Positions 1 through 9,679 of a stretch of 64,000 nt of DNA are shown in pieces. Positions within the stretch are counted from its first letter, which is position 1. Each line of letters begins with the position of its first letter. The stretch is from JALOAD01 sp023228995 [NCBI: Candidatus Muiribacterium halophilum]. GTDB taxonomy: Bacteria > Muiribacteriota > Muiribacteriia > Muiribacteriales. Where the stretch lies: the NCBI GenBank assembly GCA_023228995.1, contig JALOAD010000008.1:1-64000 (forward strand), given 5' to 3'. Position numbers and translations under genes: made by a program. The notes beneath the pieces were generated by a model. That model was not told where the DNA came from, made no database searches, and worked only from the letters and a program-made list of their open reading frames with translations.

Positions 1-382
1 CCTTTTACAAAACATTTTATTATTACAGAAATTTTTATGATATTATTCTTTGACTGTTTCATGATATATTTTAAGTTTATTAATATATGATTATATTGTC
101 AAGATGTTTTTTAACAAAAAGACAATAAAATAGGTTTTAAAATGCTTTTAGAAAATTAAATATTTTTATCTTTAAAAATAAAGAAATAAAAGATTTTGAG
201 GTTTTATAAATTTATTTATATAAATATCAAAGAATTTTATTTTTTATTTATGGTGATTTTTTCCATAAATTTTAATTTTCAAGTTTTATCCGTGTATATC
301 AGTGATATCCGTGGTAAAAAAAGTTTTGATTTATGGTTTCCCATGTTTATGGAAATGACAAACTCAAAGCAAGAGCAAGAGC

Positions 383-415
383 GAGATCTCCGCTCAAAAT
401 CATACCAAGATGACA
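383..415. repeat. Dispersed hairpin repeat, copy 1
   Basis: The sequence has the pattern GAGATC-TCCG-CTCAAAATCATACC-AAGATGACA. It matches the copies near 41280, 41503 and 42832, which share CTCARAAnCAT followed by a CCGG-like arm and ATGACA. In this copy the stem arms have diverged. It is intergenic. Confidence 0.6.
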
Positions 416-424
416 AATTTCAAT

Positions 425-632
425 AAATGTAACTGCAACTTATTTTACAAAAAGTTGCTTGTGACAAGAGTCTTCGAATCTCCTGTAACATAGCGACTTT
501 TTTTGTCATTAATGTCATACTATGACATGTCACGCTTCATCTGTCACAAACAAAATGTTCACTGAACATTTTGGCATTCCTCATTCGCTATTTCACCCTT
601 TCACTCGCTCTTATCTTTCCCACTTCACTCCG
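425..632. repeat. Composite intergenic repeat, copy A
   Basis: It starts with AATGTAACTGCAACT and continues through CTCCTGTAACATAGCGACTT, a TGTCATTAATGTCATA stretch and ATGACATGTCACGC. It then has a perfect palindrome at 552-572 (core AATGTTCACTGAACATT) and a tail with ATTTCACCCTTTCACT. The first part aligns base for base over about 75 bases with 42935-43039. The tail word recurs at 6370-6385. It reaches the stop codon of the ABC transporter gene. Confidence 0.65.
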
Positions 633-634
633 TT

Positions 635-2653
635 TTATGCTATTTTTTCATATTGGATTTTATATAGTTTATAATAATATCCTTTTTTTTGTAGAAGTTC
701 TTCATGCTTTCCAGTCTCAATTATCTGCCCGTCTTTCATAACATATATTCTGTCACAATTTTTTATTGTAGAAAGTCTATGAGCAACTATAAGTGCTGTC
801 TTGCCTTCTAATAGTTTTTCAGTAGCTTGTTGTATGACATATTCAGTATCTGAATCAATGTTTGAAGTAGCTTCATCCATTATTATTATCTGTGGTTTGA
901 AGTATAATGCTCTGGCAAATGCTATTAATTGCTTTTCCCCATAAGATAGTGAATTTCCTCTTTCATTCATTATTGTATCAAAACCATGTGATTGTTTTTT
1001 TAAAAATTCTTCTAAGCCAATTTTTTGCGATACATTATCAAGATAATTATTATCAAGATAATTATTTTGTTTTTCAGAAAATGTTATATTGTAATTTATA
1101 CTTTCTGAAAAAATAAATACATCCTGTGGAATATATGATAAATTTCTTCTCAAATTATCAATGTTATATTCTTTTATATCTTTTCCATCTATAAGAATTT
1201 CACCTGAATTTTTTCCATAAAAAGAATTTATTAGATTTAATATAGTTGTTTTTCCAGCACCTGTATGTCCTACAAAAGCAATTTTTTCACCTTTTAAAAT
1301 TTTTAGATTAATATTTTTAAGAATTTTTTCATCTTTTATATATTCAAAATTAACATTTTTAAACTCTATACTTTCTTTAAATTCAATATCTAAATCACCA
1401 TTTTTACTTTCAATATTTTCATGATCATTTAAAATTGTAAAAATCCTTTCAAGACCTGTTTGAGCACTTTGTAGAAGATCAAATTTTTCCACCATTTCTC
1501 TTATTGGCTTAAAAAACATCTCTGCATAAGTAAAAAATGCTATTAGATCTCCAAAAAACATTTTTCCTTCTAAAATAAGATAACCACCATAAACTAATAT
1601 TGAAGCCATGGAAAAATATCTTGTTATATTTGTAACTGGCATAAATGTTGCTCTTAAAAACATCTGTTTTTTATACGCATTAAAAACATCTTCATTAATA
1701 ACATTAAATTTTTTATCTTCCTGTTCTTCTCGATTAAATGCTTTTATAATAAACATACCAGACATATTTTCTGATAAAAAACCATTTATTCTTGCAATTT
1801 GTTTTCTTATATTTCTATAGGAAATCTTAAGTTTTTTTTGATAATAAAAAATAAGCATAAAAAGCACTGGTACAATAAAAAATAATACAATTGAAAGTCT
1901 TAAATTAATCCTACACATCATTATTCCAATACCAATAAAAAGAATAATATCTTTAATCCAAGATACCATTACTCCAGAAAAAAACTTGTTAATAGCTTCA
2001 ACATCACTTATAACTCTTGTAACAAGAACTCCTGAAGGAACTTTTATAAAATATGACATTTTAAAATTCATCATATGATTAAATATTTTACTTCTAAGAT
2101 TATACATCATTGATTGAGAAATATAATTAACACTAAAATAGTGTATAAAATAAATTATTATATAAAAAACAAGAATTAAAAAAATATATTTTATTAAAAC
2201 AAAAGTTTTATCAATATCGTATTTTCTTAATTCTCGCTTCCATTCAGCATCAAATTTTTCAAGATCTGCCATTTTAACAAATTTATTTTCAACTAAACTA
2301 TCATCTTTTTCAATTTCATTTGAAATAGCATTTATTAAAGTCATTAAATCATAATTACTTTTTATATTTTCATCAAAATCATATATTTTGACGTTTTTAT
2401 CCTCTAACATTTTCATTTGATGTTTATTTTTTATATTATAAAAAACCTCGGATTTGCCATCGATTTTTTTTATATTACCGCTAATGTGAGTATTGATTAT
2501 AGTACGAATAAAATCAGGAAAATATATTTCAAAAAGTGAAACTCCTGCAAGTGTAATTAATGATAATACTATTAAAAAACGATAGGCAAGCATGTTTTTT
2601 ATAATTGTAAAAAAAGTCCATTTTTGTTTTTTTATAGAGTTTTCAGAGTTCAT
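635..2653 (-). CDS. ABC exporter half-transporter, canonical-ATPase subunit of a heterodimer
   Basis: This is a type IV (MsbA/LmrCD-like) exporter half: about six membrane segments followed by an ATPase domain. An unusual insert of roughly 110 residues lies between the first two membrane segments and should face outward; this is typical of one partner in BmrCD-type heterodimers. The ATPase has Walker A GHTGAGKTT, Walker B IIIMDEAT with the catalytic Glu, and the switch His in AHRLST. The signature is degenerate (LSYGE instead of LSGGQ). I start it at the Met of MNSENS because AAAGGAA lies just upstream. An upstream in-frame Met exists but falls deeper inside the neighbour. It overlaps the upstream partner gene by 11 bases. 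The substrate is unknown; multidrug or lipid export is the family norm. Confidence 0.93.
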   Translation of the reverse strand: MNSENSIKKQKWTFFTIIKNMLAYRFLIVLSLITLAGVSLFEIYFPDFIRTIINTHISGNIKKIDGKSEVFYNIKNKHQMKMLEDKNVKIYDFDENIKSNYDLMTLINAISNEIEKDDSLVENKFVKMADLEKFDAEWKRELRKYDIDKTFVLIKYIFLILVFYIIIYFIHYFSVNYISQSMMYNLRSKIFNHMMNFKMSYFIKVPSGVLVTRVISDVEAINKFFSGVMVSWIKDIILFIGIGIMMCRINLRLSIVLFFIVPVLFMLIFYYQKKLKISYRNIRKQIARINGFLSENMSGMFIIKAFNREEQEDKKFNVINEDVFNAYKKQMFLRATFMPVTNITRYFSMASILVYGGYLILEGKMFFGDLIAFFTYAEMFFKPIREMVEKFDLLQSAQTGLERIFTILNDHENIESKNGDLDIEFKESIEFKNVNFEYIKDEKILKNINLKILKGEKIAFVGHTGAGKTTILNLINSFYGKNSGEILIDGKDIKEYNIDNLRRNLSYIPQDVFIFSESINYNITFSEKQNNYLDNNYLDNVSQKIGLEEFLKKQSHGFDTIMNERGNSLSYGEKQLIAFARALYFKPQIIIMDEATSNIDSDTEYVIQQATEKLLEGKTALIVAHRLSTIKNCDRIYVMKDGQIIETGKHEELLQKKGYYYKLYKIQYEKIA

Positions 2654-4382
2654 TTTCAAGTTCCTTTTCAATCTGTTGTTTTTCAAACATGCTTTTATAA
2701 ATTACAGATTTTTCTTTAAGAGTTTGATGATTCCCCTGACTTTCAACCTTGCCATTATCAAGTACGATTATATTATCAGCTGTAAAAAAAGCACTTAATC
2801 TATGTGATACAACAATAGAAGTAGTTCCATGCCATTTTTCCTTAAGATTTTCAAGAATTCTCTTCTCTGTTTCTGAATCAACTGCTGAAAGACAATCATC
2901 CATTATAATAAAAGGTCTTTTGAGAACTAAAGCTCTTGCTAATGCTAGTCTTTGCTTTTGCCCACCAGAAAGCGATACTCCTCTCTCACCTACAACTGTA
3001 TTAATGCCGTTTGGAAGATTTTTTACAAATTCATTACAATCAGATACTTCAAGAACTTTTTTTATTTCTTCATCACTAATATTTTCATCAGCAAATCTAA
3101 GATTATTAAGTATTGAATCAGAAAATAAAAATACTTCTTGAGGAACATATGCAATAGAATCTCTTAAAGATTTTATATTATAGTTTTTTATATCAACTCC
3201 ATTTATCTCAATCACACCAGAATTAACATCGTGCAATCTTAGCAAAAGATTTATGAAAGTTGTCTTACCACAACCAATTTTCCCAGCAATACCAGTAAGA
3301 GTCGATTTTTTAAATTCTACATTAATATTTTCAAGTTTAAAACTTCCAGTTTCATAAGAAAAATCTACATTTTTTAGTGAAATTCCTTTTTCAATAGAAT
3401 TTAATTTAGTATCGCCTGATATAATATTATTTTCCTGCATCATAATGCCTTGTATTCTTTCATAAGCACTTCTTGCTCTTTGATAAAGTGAAAACACCCA
3501 TCCAAGTGCCATAAGAGGCCATACTATAATGTCAAGATATCTTGTAAAAGCTATAAAATCACCTAATTTCATTGAGGATTCAACAACTTTTCCGCCACCA
3601 TAATATATAAGAGCTCCTAAAATTCCCATCATAAAGAAATTCACAATTGGATTATATAAAGCATCTATGGATGTTACAACAAGTGAATCTCTTTTGTATT
3701 TTTTATTAAGTTCTGAAAATTCATCATTTTTTATTCCATAAAGTCTATATAACTTTATAAGAGCTATTCCTTCTATACTTTCTTTAACTTTGACGGAAAT
3801 TTTGCCAAAAAGCTCCTGTATTGATAAAAATCTTTTATGAAGAGGTCCTTCAAAATAATAAAGTATTATTACAATAAGCGGTGCTGGTATCATTGCAATT
3901 AGAGTAAGCGATGGTGAATAATATATCATCATTCCAAGTGCCATAATTGCAAGAATTACCATGTCAAATGCAGCAACCATTCCCATTCCCAGAAGAAATC
4001 TCACAGCATCAACATCGTTTACAACAATACTCATAAGATCACCGGTTTTATTTTTTGAAAAAAAAGAAATTGGAAATGAATAAAGTTTTTTCATAATATC
4101 TCTTCTCATCTCAAAACCAATTTTGAAAGCACTTAGAATTATAAAATATCTCCATAGAAATCTCATAGCAGACATTATTAATGCAACTCCCATGAGAATA
4201 AAACCTCTAATAAGAAGTCCATTAAAATCAATATCTAATATTTCAAGACGATTAATAGTATCACCAATTATAAGAGGAATGAAAAGTTGAACAATATCAA
4301 CAATAAGAAGAGTTATAATACCTGGCAGAAAATGCTTCCAGTGTTTTTTTATACAGCTTATAAAAAATTGCTTAAAATCCAT
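2643..4382 (-). CDS. ABC exporter half-transporter, degenerate-ATPase subunit of a heterodimer
   Basis: The protein has 579 residues with six predicted membrane segments over about 1-310 and an ATPase domain after about 340. Motifs are Walker A GKIGCGKTT, signature LSGGQ (intact), Walker B IIMDDCLS and H-loop SHRLSA. The residue after Walker B is Asp instead of the catalytic Glu. In TM287/288 and BmrCD-type exporters this marks the subunit whose own site does not hydrolyse. Its partner carries the altered signature (LSYGE), so both lesions fall in the same composite site, as expected for an asymmetric pair. It is the first gene of the two-gene operon. Inferred role: efflux of an unknown amphiphile. 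Confidence 0.93.
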   Translation of the reverse strand: MDFKQFFISCIKKHWKHFLPGIITLLIVDIVQLFIPLIIGDTINRLEILDIDFNGLLIRGFILMGVALIMSAMRFLWRYFIILSAFKIGFEMRRDIMKKLYSFPISFFSKNKTGDLMSIVVNDVDAVRFLLGMGMVAAFDMVILAIMALGMMIYYSPSLTLIAMIPAPLIVIILYYFEGPLHKRFLSIQELFGKISVKVKESIEGIALIKLYRLYGIKNDEFSELNKKYKRDSLVVTSIDALYNPIVNFFMMGILGALIYYGGGKVVESSMKLGDFIAFTRYLDIIVWPLMALGWVFSLYQRARSAYERIQGIMMQENNIISGDTKLNSIEKGISLKNVDFSYETGSFKLENINVEFKKSTLTGIAGKIGCGKTTFINLLLRLHDVNSGVIEINGVDIKNYNIKSLRDSIAYVPQEVFLFSDSILNNLRFADENISDEEIKKVLEVSDCNEFVKNLPNGINTVVGERGVSLSGGQKQRLALARALVLKRPFIIMDDCLSAVDSETEKRILENLKEKWHGTTSIVVSHRLSAFFTADNIIVLDNGKVESQGNHQTLKEKSVIYKSMFEKQQIEKELENEL

Positions 4383-4474
4383 AAAATTACAATATACCCA
4401 TTCAAATAAAAAATCAAGAATATAACAGACAACAAATAAAATTATCCGCTGTCTGCTATTTAATAAAAATAATT

Positions 4475-6223
4475 TTATATCTTAGATACAGTACCTTCTT
4501 TTGAATTAACTTTTACCATAATACCTTCTTTTAAAATATCATAAGCAGATTTAGCACTTTTTATAATAGGAATATCTAATGTTTTACCTATTATCTGTGC
4601 TCTATCTTCAATATCATCATCTTCAATTATTATAGCTGATGCTTGTTTTAAAAAAGGAAGAAGACTTTCGTGCAGATATTTTACAACAACAACATCACCT
4701 TTATTAAAATTGAGTTTTAATTCTTCTGGAATTTCTCCAAGACATACTCTGCCTGTAACTTTTCCTGGATGAACACCTATTCCTTTTATAAGAACATCGC
4801 CAACAATTTCTACTTTAATTAGATTTGTAGCTCCTGCAATACCAACAGGAACACCTGCTACTATAACAATTATATCGCCATTTCCAACAAGACCGCTTTC
4901 TAAAGACAAAGATATTGCATCTTTTTGCATTTCATCAAGAGTATGATATTCATTTCCAACCATAGGAAATACACCCCAGTTCATGGAAAGTTGTCTTCTT
5001 ACTTTTTTTGAAGTTGTAATAGCTATTATTGGCATATCAGGTCTCATTTTTGACAGCATTTGAGCAGTATATCCAGTTTCAGTAAATGTAACTATAGCTT
5101 TAGCTCCGATTTCATAGGCTGTTGTAAGAGCAGCATTTGTAACCGCACGAGTCATATCTTGACTACTGTCAAAACGAGAAATACTTTGAATATAAACATC
5201 TTTATAATTAATTGCACTTTCAATTCTATTAGCTATATTGCTCAAAGTTTCAACACATTTAATTGGATATTTCCCAATTGAAGACTCTCCAGAAAGCATT
5301 ACAGCTGATGTAAGATCATATATAGCATTTGCAACATCCGAAACTTCAGCTCTTGTAGGTCTAGGACTTTCAATCATAGAATGTAAAAGCTGTGTAGCAG
5401 TTATAACAGGCTTTCCTTCCATAAAACATTTTCTTATAAGTTCTTTTTGAACAATTGGTATAACTTCAAGAGGAAGTTCAACGCCAAGATCACCTCGTGC
5501 TACCATAACACCATCAGCAACTTTTACTATTTTATCAAAATCATCCATACCTGAACGATTTTCAATTTTAGCTATTACTTTAATTTTTTCTCCACCAAGT
5601 TTTCTAAGTATTTTTTTGAATTGAAGTATAGTATCAGCAGATTGAACAAAAGACACAGCTATAAAATCAACATCTTGTTCTACAGCAAATTCTATATCTT
5701 TTTTATCTTTTTCAGTTGGATTAGGCAAATCTATGTGAAAATTTGGTATATTAACACCTCTTTTGCTTTTAATAATACCTGTATTTTGTATTACACAAAG
5801 TATTTCAGTGTCATTAAGAATTTTTTCTACTTTTAAAGTAATTAAACCATCATCAAGGAGTATATGTCCGCCTGGTTTTACAAGAGTTGTAAGTTTTTTA
5901 TATGAAATATAAAGTCTTTCACTATTTCCCATACATTCTTCAGTAGTAAGTATTATTTTTTGATTGCATACAAGTTCAAGACTGTTATTTTCAACATCTC
6001 CTGCTCTTATTTTAGGGCCTTTTGTATCAACAAGTATTGCAATATTATAATTATTTTCAGCACTAACTTTTCTCATCATTTTAATTCTATCGCCGTTTTC
6101 CTCATGACTTCCATGAGAAAAATTGCATCTAGCAACATTCATCCCTGCTTCACACAAACTTTTTAATTTATCTTCAGTATTAACTGCTGGACCAAGGGTT
6201 ACAATTATTTTTGTTTTTCTCAT
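4475..6223 (-). CDS. pyk: Pyruvate kinase with C-terminal PEP-utiliser-like domain
   Basis: It converts phosphoenolpyruvate and ADP to pyruvate and ATP, the last step of glycolysis, in the cytoplasm. The N-terminus TKIIVTLGPA, the catalytic region AKIENRSG, MVARGDLG and the ITATQLLHSM block are all recognisable. At 582 residues it is about 100 longer than a minimal enzyme. The extra C-terminal part (GVHPGKVTGRVCLG onward, about 480-582) resembles the swivelling PEP-utiliser domain of Bacillus pyruvate kinases, which lacks the phosphoryl His. A GGAGG ribosome site precedes the ATG, and a good promoter lies 40-65 bases upstream, so it is probably transcribed alone. Confidence 0.96.
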   Translation of the reverse strand: MRKTKIIVTLGPAVNTEDKLKSLCEAGMNVARCNFSHGSHEENGDRIKMMRKVSAENNYNIAILVDTKGPKIRAGDVENNSLELVCNQKIILTTEECMGNSERLYISYKKLTTLVKPGGHILLDDGLITLKVEKILNDTEILCVIQNTGIIKSKRGVNIPNFHIDLPNPTEKDKKDIEFAVEQDVDFIAVSFVQSADTILQFKKILRKLGGEKIKVIAKIENRSGMDDFDKIVKVADGVMVARGDLGVELPLEVIPIVQKELIRKCFMEGKPVITATQLLHSMIESPRPTRAEVSDVANAIYDLTSAVMLSGESSIGKYPIKCVETLSNIANRIESAINYKDVYIQSISRFDSSQDMTRAVTNAALTTAYEIGAKAIVTFTETGYTAQMLSKMRPDMPIIAITTSKKVRRQLSMNWGVFPMVGNEYHTLDEMQKDAISLSLESGLVGNGDIIVIVAGVPVGIAGATNLIKVEIVGDVLIKGIGVHPGKVTGRVCLGEIPEELKLNFNKGDVVVVKYLHESLLPFLKQASAIIIEDDDIEDRAQIIGKTLDIPIIKSAKSAYDILKEGIMVKVNSKEGTVSKI

Positions 6224-6260
6224 TAAATCCTCCGTCTAAAATAAAGTACATTTTTTTGTC

Positions 6261-6289
6261 ATTATAATGTTTTAAGAAGATAAAGTAAA
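6261..6289 (-). promoter_or_regulatory. Predicted sigma70-type promoter of pyk
   Basis: Read on the minus strand, TTTACT and TATAAT are separated by exactly 17 bases. They sit 38 bases upstream of the pyruvate kinase start codon. The -10 is a consensus match and the -35 matches 4 of 6. Confidence 0.6.
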
Positions 6290-6315
6290 GAAATTAGCGA
6301 ATAGTAAACGAGAAA

Positions 6316-6386
6316 ATAGTGAAAGGGATTTAAAGGTTTTTCCTGTTTAGCCCTTTCACGCTTTCCCCATTTCACCCTTTCACTAT
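6316..6386. repeat. Nested inverted repeat of a GTGAAAGGG word
   Basis: GTGAAAGGG at 6319-6327 has its perfect complement CCCTTTCAC at 6351-6359. A longer 12-base arm, ATAGTGAAAGGG (6316-6327), pairs with CCCTTTCACTAT (6375-6386), so two alternative hairpins share one arm. The word ATTTCACCCTTTCACT also occurs near 590-605. The element lies between the end of the DUF4340 operon and the pyk promoter and could act as a terminator for either side. Confidence 0.5.
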
Positions 6387-6416
6387 GTTGCTATTTAGCT
6401 GTTATTTTAAAGACTT

Positions 6417-7343
6417 TCACTCTTTTTCTTTTTTTATTTCTAAATTTTCCACTGAATGTTCAAAATATGGATTTATCTTAGCTACATTATATTCACCATC
6501 TTTTATAATATAAGCCGAATTTCCTCTTTTGCCAATTGAAAATGAATATTTTGAATCTTTCAAATCTATACTAACTTTATATTCGGGGTTTTCAAGTCCA
6601 TAATTATCTAAATCAACTACTCCAAGAGAATCCCATTGTTCAACTCTTAAATTTTTAAAATATTCAAGTATTTCTTCTGCTCTTTCTTTTTGATATTGTA
6701 TTTTTTCATTGTTTTTTTCAACAGTATAAATAACTTCTGATGTTGGTTTTTGGGCTGTAAGAGTTATATTTTCAGTTTCAAAGATAAAATTTTTAATATG
6801 TTCTTCTTTAAAAGAACTTATAACTTTATCTTTATAATCTCTTACATCTTTTTTAAACTTATTTATAAATCCACCATTTATAACATAAATTTCTTCTGTG
6901 CTATCAGCTAAAGCAAACATTTCACTACCATTAAATGTATTATCTCCAAGTTTAAGTTTATGATTTTTTCCATTTACAGAAAAATCAATACTTAACATTG
7001 GAAATTCAAATCCGAAATCTTCAATATTTCCTTTTTGTAATTTAACTTTTTTTGAAAAAGTAAGATTTCTTATACTTTCACATATATTATTAAAAGTCTG
7101 ATTATCAGCTTTCATAATTACAGGATCGGTTATTGACCATATATTGTCTTTTTTTTCAAAATATAATGTTTCTCCAGTTAAAAACTCTATAGTAATATTA
7201 TCTATAGAGTTTTCTTCTATTAAAAAAATAGGATCTTTTACTATTTCAAGTTCAGAATTTTTTGTCTTTTTCTGATAATTGATAAAAAATAGTATTAAAA
7301 GCAAAAAAATTGCTGCAAATAAAATTTTTTTATTTGAAATCAT
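6417..7343 (-). CDS. DUF4340-like membrane-anchored protein of Gld-type ABC operon (copy B)
   Basis: The 308-residue protein has one N-terminal membrane anchor (about residues 7-22, LFAAIFLLLILFFI) and a long soluble domain predicted to be exposed outside the inner membrane. Repeated pieces such as DNTFNGSEMFALADS and IGKRGNSAYIIKDG look like the DUF4340 fold, which typically follows GldG genes. It is the last gene of the second ATPase-permease-GldG-DUF4340 unit. Its ATG overlaps the stop of the GldG-like gene in an ATGA, with GGAG upstream. The molecular function of the family is unknown; it is assumed to be an auxiliary periplasmic part of the ABC complex. Confidence 0.75.
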   Translation of the reverse strand: MISNKKILFAAIFLLLILFFINYQKKTKNSELEIVKDPIFLIEENSIDNITIEFLTGETLYFEKKDNIWSITDPVIMKADNQTFNNICESIRNLTFSKKVKLQKGNIEDFGFEFPMLSIDFSVNGKNHKLKLGDNTFNGSEMFALADSTEEIYVINGGFINKFKKDVRDYKDKVISSFKEEHIKNFIFETENITLTAQKPTSEVIYTVEKNNEKIQYQKERAEEILEYFKNLRVEQWDSLGVVDLDNYGLENPEYKVSIDLKDSKYSFSIGKRGNSAYIIKDGEYNVAKINPYFEHSVENLEIKKEKE

Positions 7344-8920
7344 GCTCTTTTTCTCCTTTTATTTATATACATAGCTGCATATAAAAGCATTGGTAGCAAA
7401 GGTAATATCAGATAATAAAGGAAAAATAATGCTTGTCCTTGTGCTTCATTTATCTGTATTGGCTGACTTTCTGTTTCTTTTGGTCTTATTGATATAAGAT
7501 CTGTATCACCACTTAAAAAATTGACACAATTAAGAAATAAATCTCCATTTCCCTGCATATTTACCATGCTATTTGTTATAAAATCAGAATCCCCAAATAC
7601 TACAATTTGAGATTTTGCTTTTATGTTTTTTTCTTCATCATTATCCTGATTGTTTGTTTTTTCTGCAATAACTGCTACAGGAAGAGGTCCTTTATTGTCA
7701 ATTCCTTCATCATAGCTTACTTCTGTCTTTTGTCTTCCAAATAATTCATCTACATTTTTTTCTGCCCAAGAACCATCTCCAGTTTCAGCAACAACTAATA
7801 CTCTAAATCCTTTTTTGTTTTCCTCAATATTTTTTATTTCCATTGCAATATTAAGAACAACTGCAAGATCAAATTTCCTTACTATATCATGATTTCTATA
7901 TGAACTGATTATAGGCATTACATAATTTGTTCCAAGTAATTGTGCAACTGGATTGACATCAATTATTACATTTTTTTCTATTTCAAATCCATAAGGTTTT
8001 AGAAAATCTGTAAAATTTTCTTTGTCTGGATCTATCATAAATATAACTTTTCCATTATTGTCAATATAGTTTTCCAAAGCTGTAAGTTCTGTTTCCATAT
8101 ACTTTTTTTTAGCTCCTGAAACTATTAAGACTGAAGCATCTTCTGGAACGCTTCCTGTTCTTATAAGCTCTAAAGGTTGAACATTATAATTATCTGATTC
8201 AAGTCTATTTTTAATAATACTTAAAGCATTTTCTTCTGATGAATCAAGCCTATTTTCTCCATGACCTTGAACAAAATAAATCTTTTTTCTGTCAGGCATA
8301 GTTATAGCTTTTATAGCATTTGTAAATTCACTTTCATTCATTTTATTAACTCTTTTTTCATTATCTTCGCATATAAATACAAGATTAGGTACTTTTGATA
8401 TACCAAATTGTTTTACAGTTACAGGATTTTCATAAGGATCTATAATCTCAATATCAATATTTTTAGTATAAATCTTATATCTTGCAATAAGCTCTTCAAA
8501 GCTTTTTTGTGCCTCAAAAGACTTTAAATCAAAAAAACCAACTATTTTTATATCTTTTTTTAAATTTTGAAGAATTTGTATTGTTTGCGGTGAAAGAGAA
8601 TAAATCTTATTTGGAGTTAAATCTATTTCTTTATTATTTTCCATTATTACATAATATGTGGATAATAAAATTGAAAGTATTATCACTGCAAATACAATAG
8701 CATTTGTTGAATATTTAACACTTCTTCCTTTAACTGTTGTCTTTAATATATCATTGTTAAAAACTAACCATGTGATTATAAAAATAGTAGCAAGAGTGAT
8801 TAGAATTGTTGTAATCCAACCAAATGTACCTTGATAAAAATAAGTAAATACTGCTACAAATATAAGTAATATAGCTGCTATTATATTAAAAACTGTATAT
8901 TTTTTAAATCTTTCATTCAT
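7340..8920 (-). CDS. GldG-like ABC auxiliary transport protein (copy B)
   Basis: It has two to three N-terminal membrane segments (about residues 10-85), a soluble extracytoplasmic region and a final membrane segment near the C-terminus (LFFLYYLILPLLPMLLYAAM). The region KIYSLSPQTIQILQNL followed by IVGFFD and KIYFVQGHGENRLD is characteristic of the GldG/ABC_transp_aux family. That family partners ABC-2 permeases in gliding and other bacteria. I start at MNERFKK because GGAGGG sits 7 bases upstream; the earlier Met overlaps that site. Two bases separate it from the permease gene. A close paralogue is encoded at 10996-12369. Confidence 0.85.
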   Translation of the reverse strand: MNERFKKYTVFNIIAAILLIFVAVFTYFYQGTFGWITTILITLATIFIITWLVFNNDILKTTVKGRSVKYSTNAIVFAVIILSILLSTYYVIMENNKEIDLTPNKIYSLSPQTIQILQNLKKDIKIVGFFDLKSFEAQKSFEELIARYKIYTKNIDIEIIDPYENPVTVKQFGISKVPNLVFICEDNEKRVNKMNESEFTNAIKAITMPDRKKIYFVQGHGENRLDSSEENALSIIKNRLESDNYNVQPLELIRTGSVPEDASVLIVSGAKKKYMETELTALENYIDNNGKVIFMIDPDKENFTDFLKPYGFEIEKNVIIDVNPVAQLLGTNYVMPIISSYRNHDIVRKFDLAVVLNIAMEIKNIEENKKGFRVLVVAETGDGSWAEKNVDELFGRQKTEVSYDEGIDNKGPLPVAVIAEKTNNQDNDEEKNIKAKSQIVVFGDSDFITNSMVNMQGNGDLFLNCVNFLSGDTDLISIRPKETESQPIQINEAQGQALFFLYYLILPLLPMLLYAAMYINKRRKRA

Positions 8921-8922
8921 CT

Positions 8923-9675
8923 TTATTCCCTCCATCTTATTGAATCAATATATAAATTTGCACTAAAAAGTGAGAAAAATATAACTATACCAAAATAAAA
9001 AACATCTTTTAAAGATATTATTCCTTTAGTAAAAGATTCAATATGAGTAATTATAGATATTTCTTTTCCAAAATCTCCTAAAACTCCCCATCCTGCAATC
9101 CACAGCAAAAGTAAAACTCCAAAAGTCGTAACTGCTGCAAAAATCGGCTGTTTAAATAAAGATGAGCAGAAAAATCCTATAGCAAGAAATGTTGAACCAA
9201 GTAGAAATATTCCAAGATAACATACAAGTAATACTTGAATATTAAATGGAAAAACAAAATACACTCCTAAAAAATAAACTACTGTAAATAATAACATTAT
9301 TAAATATAAGAAAATTACAGCAAAATATTTTCCTAAAATAATATGAATGTTTTTTAATGGTGAAGTTGCTAAAAGCTCAAATGTTCCCATTTTCCTTTCT
9401 TCTGAAATAACTCTCATTGTAAGAAATGGCATAAAGAAAAGAAAAATTATTGCCATATTTACAATAAATGGTCCAAAAAAATCTCTATCCAAAGATAATG
9501 TATAGGATTGACCATAAGGATTAAGACTATTAATTGAAAGTGATATATAGGTATCTAACATTCCAGTAAAAAACCAGCTTGATATAAATAAAAAAACAGT
9601 AAGCATTATGTATGCCATTGGAGAATAAAAATAATGTTTTAACTCTTTTTTAAAAATCGCATAAGTCTTTTTCAT
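8923..9675 (-). CDS. ABC-2 type permease, GldF-like (copy B)
   Basis: This is a six-helix ABC-2 membrane subunit. The N-terminal FKKELKHYFYSPMAYIML motif, the coupling segment SEERKMGTFELLATSPLK and the hydrophobic segments fit the GldF/NosY class. I start at MKKTYAIF, matching the paralogue at 12366-13082 (MKTILNITMKEFKSYFYSP) and preceded by AGGAGGG. It works with the ATPase encoded 4 bases upstream. The transported substrate is unknown. Confidence 0.88.
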   Translation of the reverse strand: MKKTYAIFKKELKHYFYSPMAYIMLTVFLFISSWFFTGMLDTYISLSINSLNPYGQSYTLSLDRDFFGPFIVNMAIIFLFFMPFLTMRVISEERKMGTFELLATSPLKNIHIILGKYFAVIFLYLIMLLFTVVYFLGVYFVFPFNIQVLLVCYLGIFLLGSTFLAIGFFCSSLFKQPIFAAVTTFGVLLLLWIAGWGVLGDFGKEISIITHIESFTKGIISLKDVFYFGIVIFFSLFSANLYIDSIRWRE

Positions 9676-9679
9676 AATA

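Larger units (their letters stand above)
1..634. other. Intergenic region holding dispersed repeats, no gene
   Basis: No credible gene is present. The only open frame of note on the plus strand (about 196-426) has no ribosome site and its end lies inside a dispersed hairpin repeat, so I reject it. The right half is built from repeats that recur elsewhere in the window. These are a fragment with alternating ATCCGTG-like words near 288-315, a hairpin repeat at 383-415, and a composite repeat from about 425 that runs up to the stop codon of the next gene. The left 200 bases are AT-rich with nothing recognised. Confidence 0.6.

Noticed and set aside
196-426. Plus-strand open frame of 76 codons
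   Set aside because: No ribosome site, low-complexity composition, and its end is encoded by a dispersed hairpin repeat also found in other gaps.
2749-3141. Plus-strand open frame of 130 codons
   Set aside because: Lies wholly inside the ABC exporter ATPase domain on the other strand; a shadow of conserved motifs.
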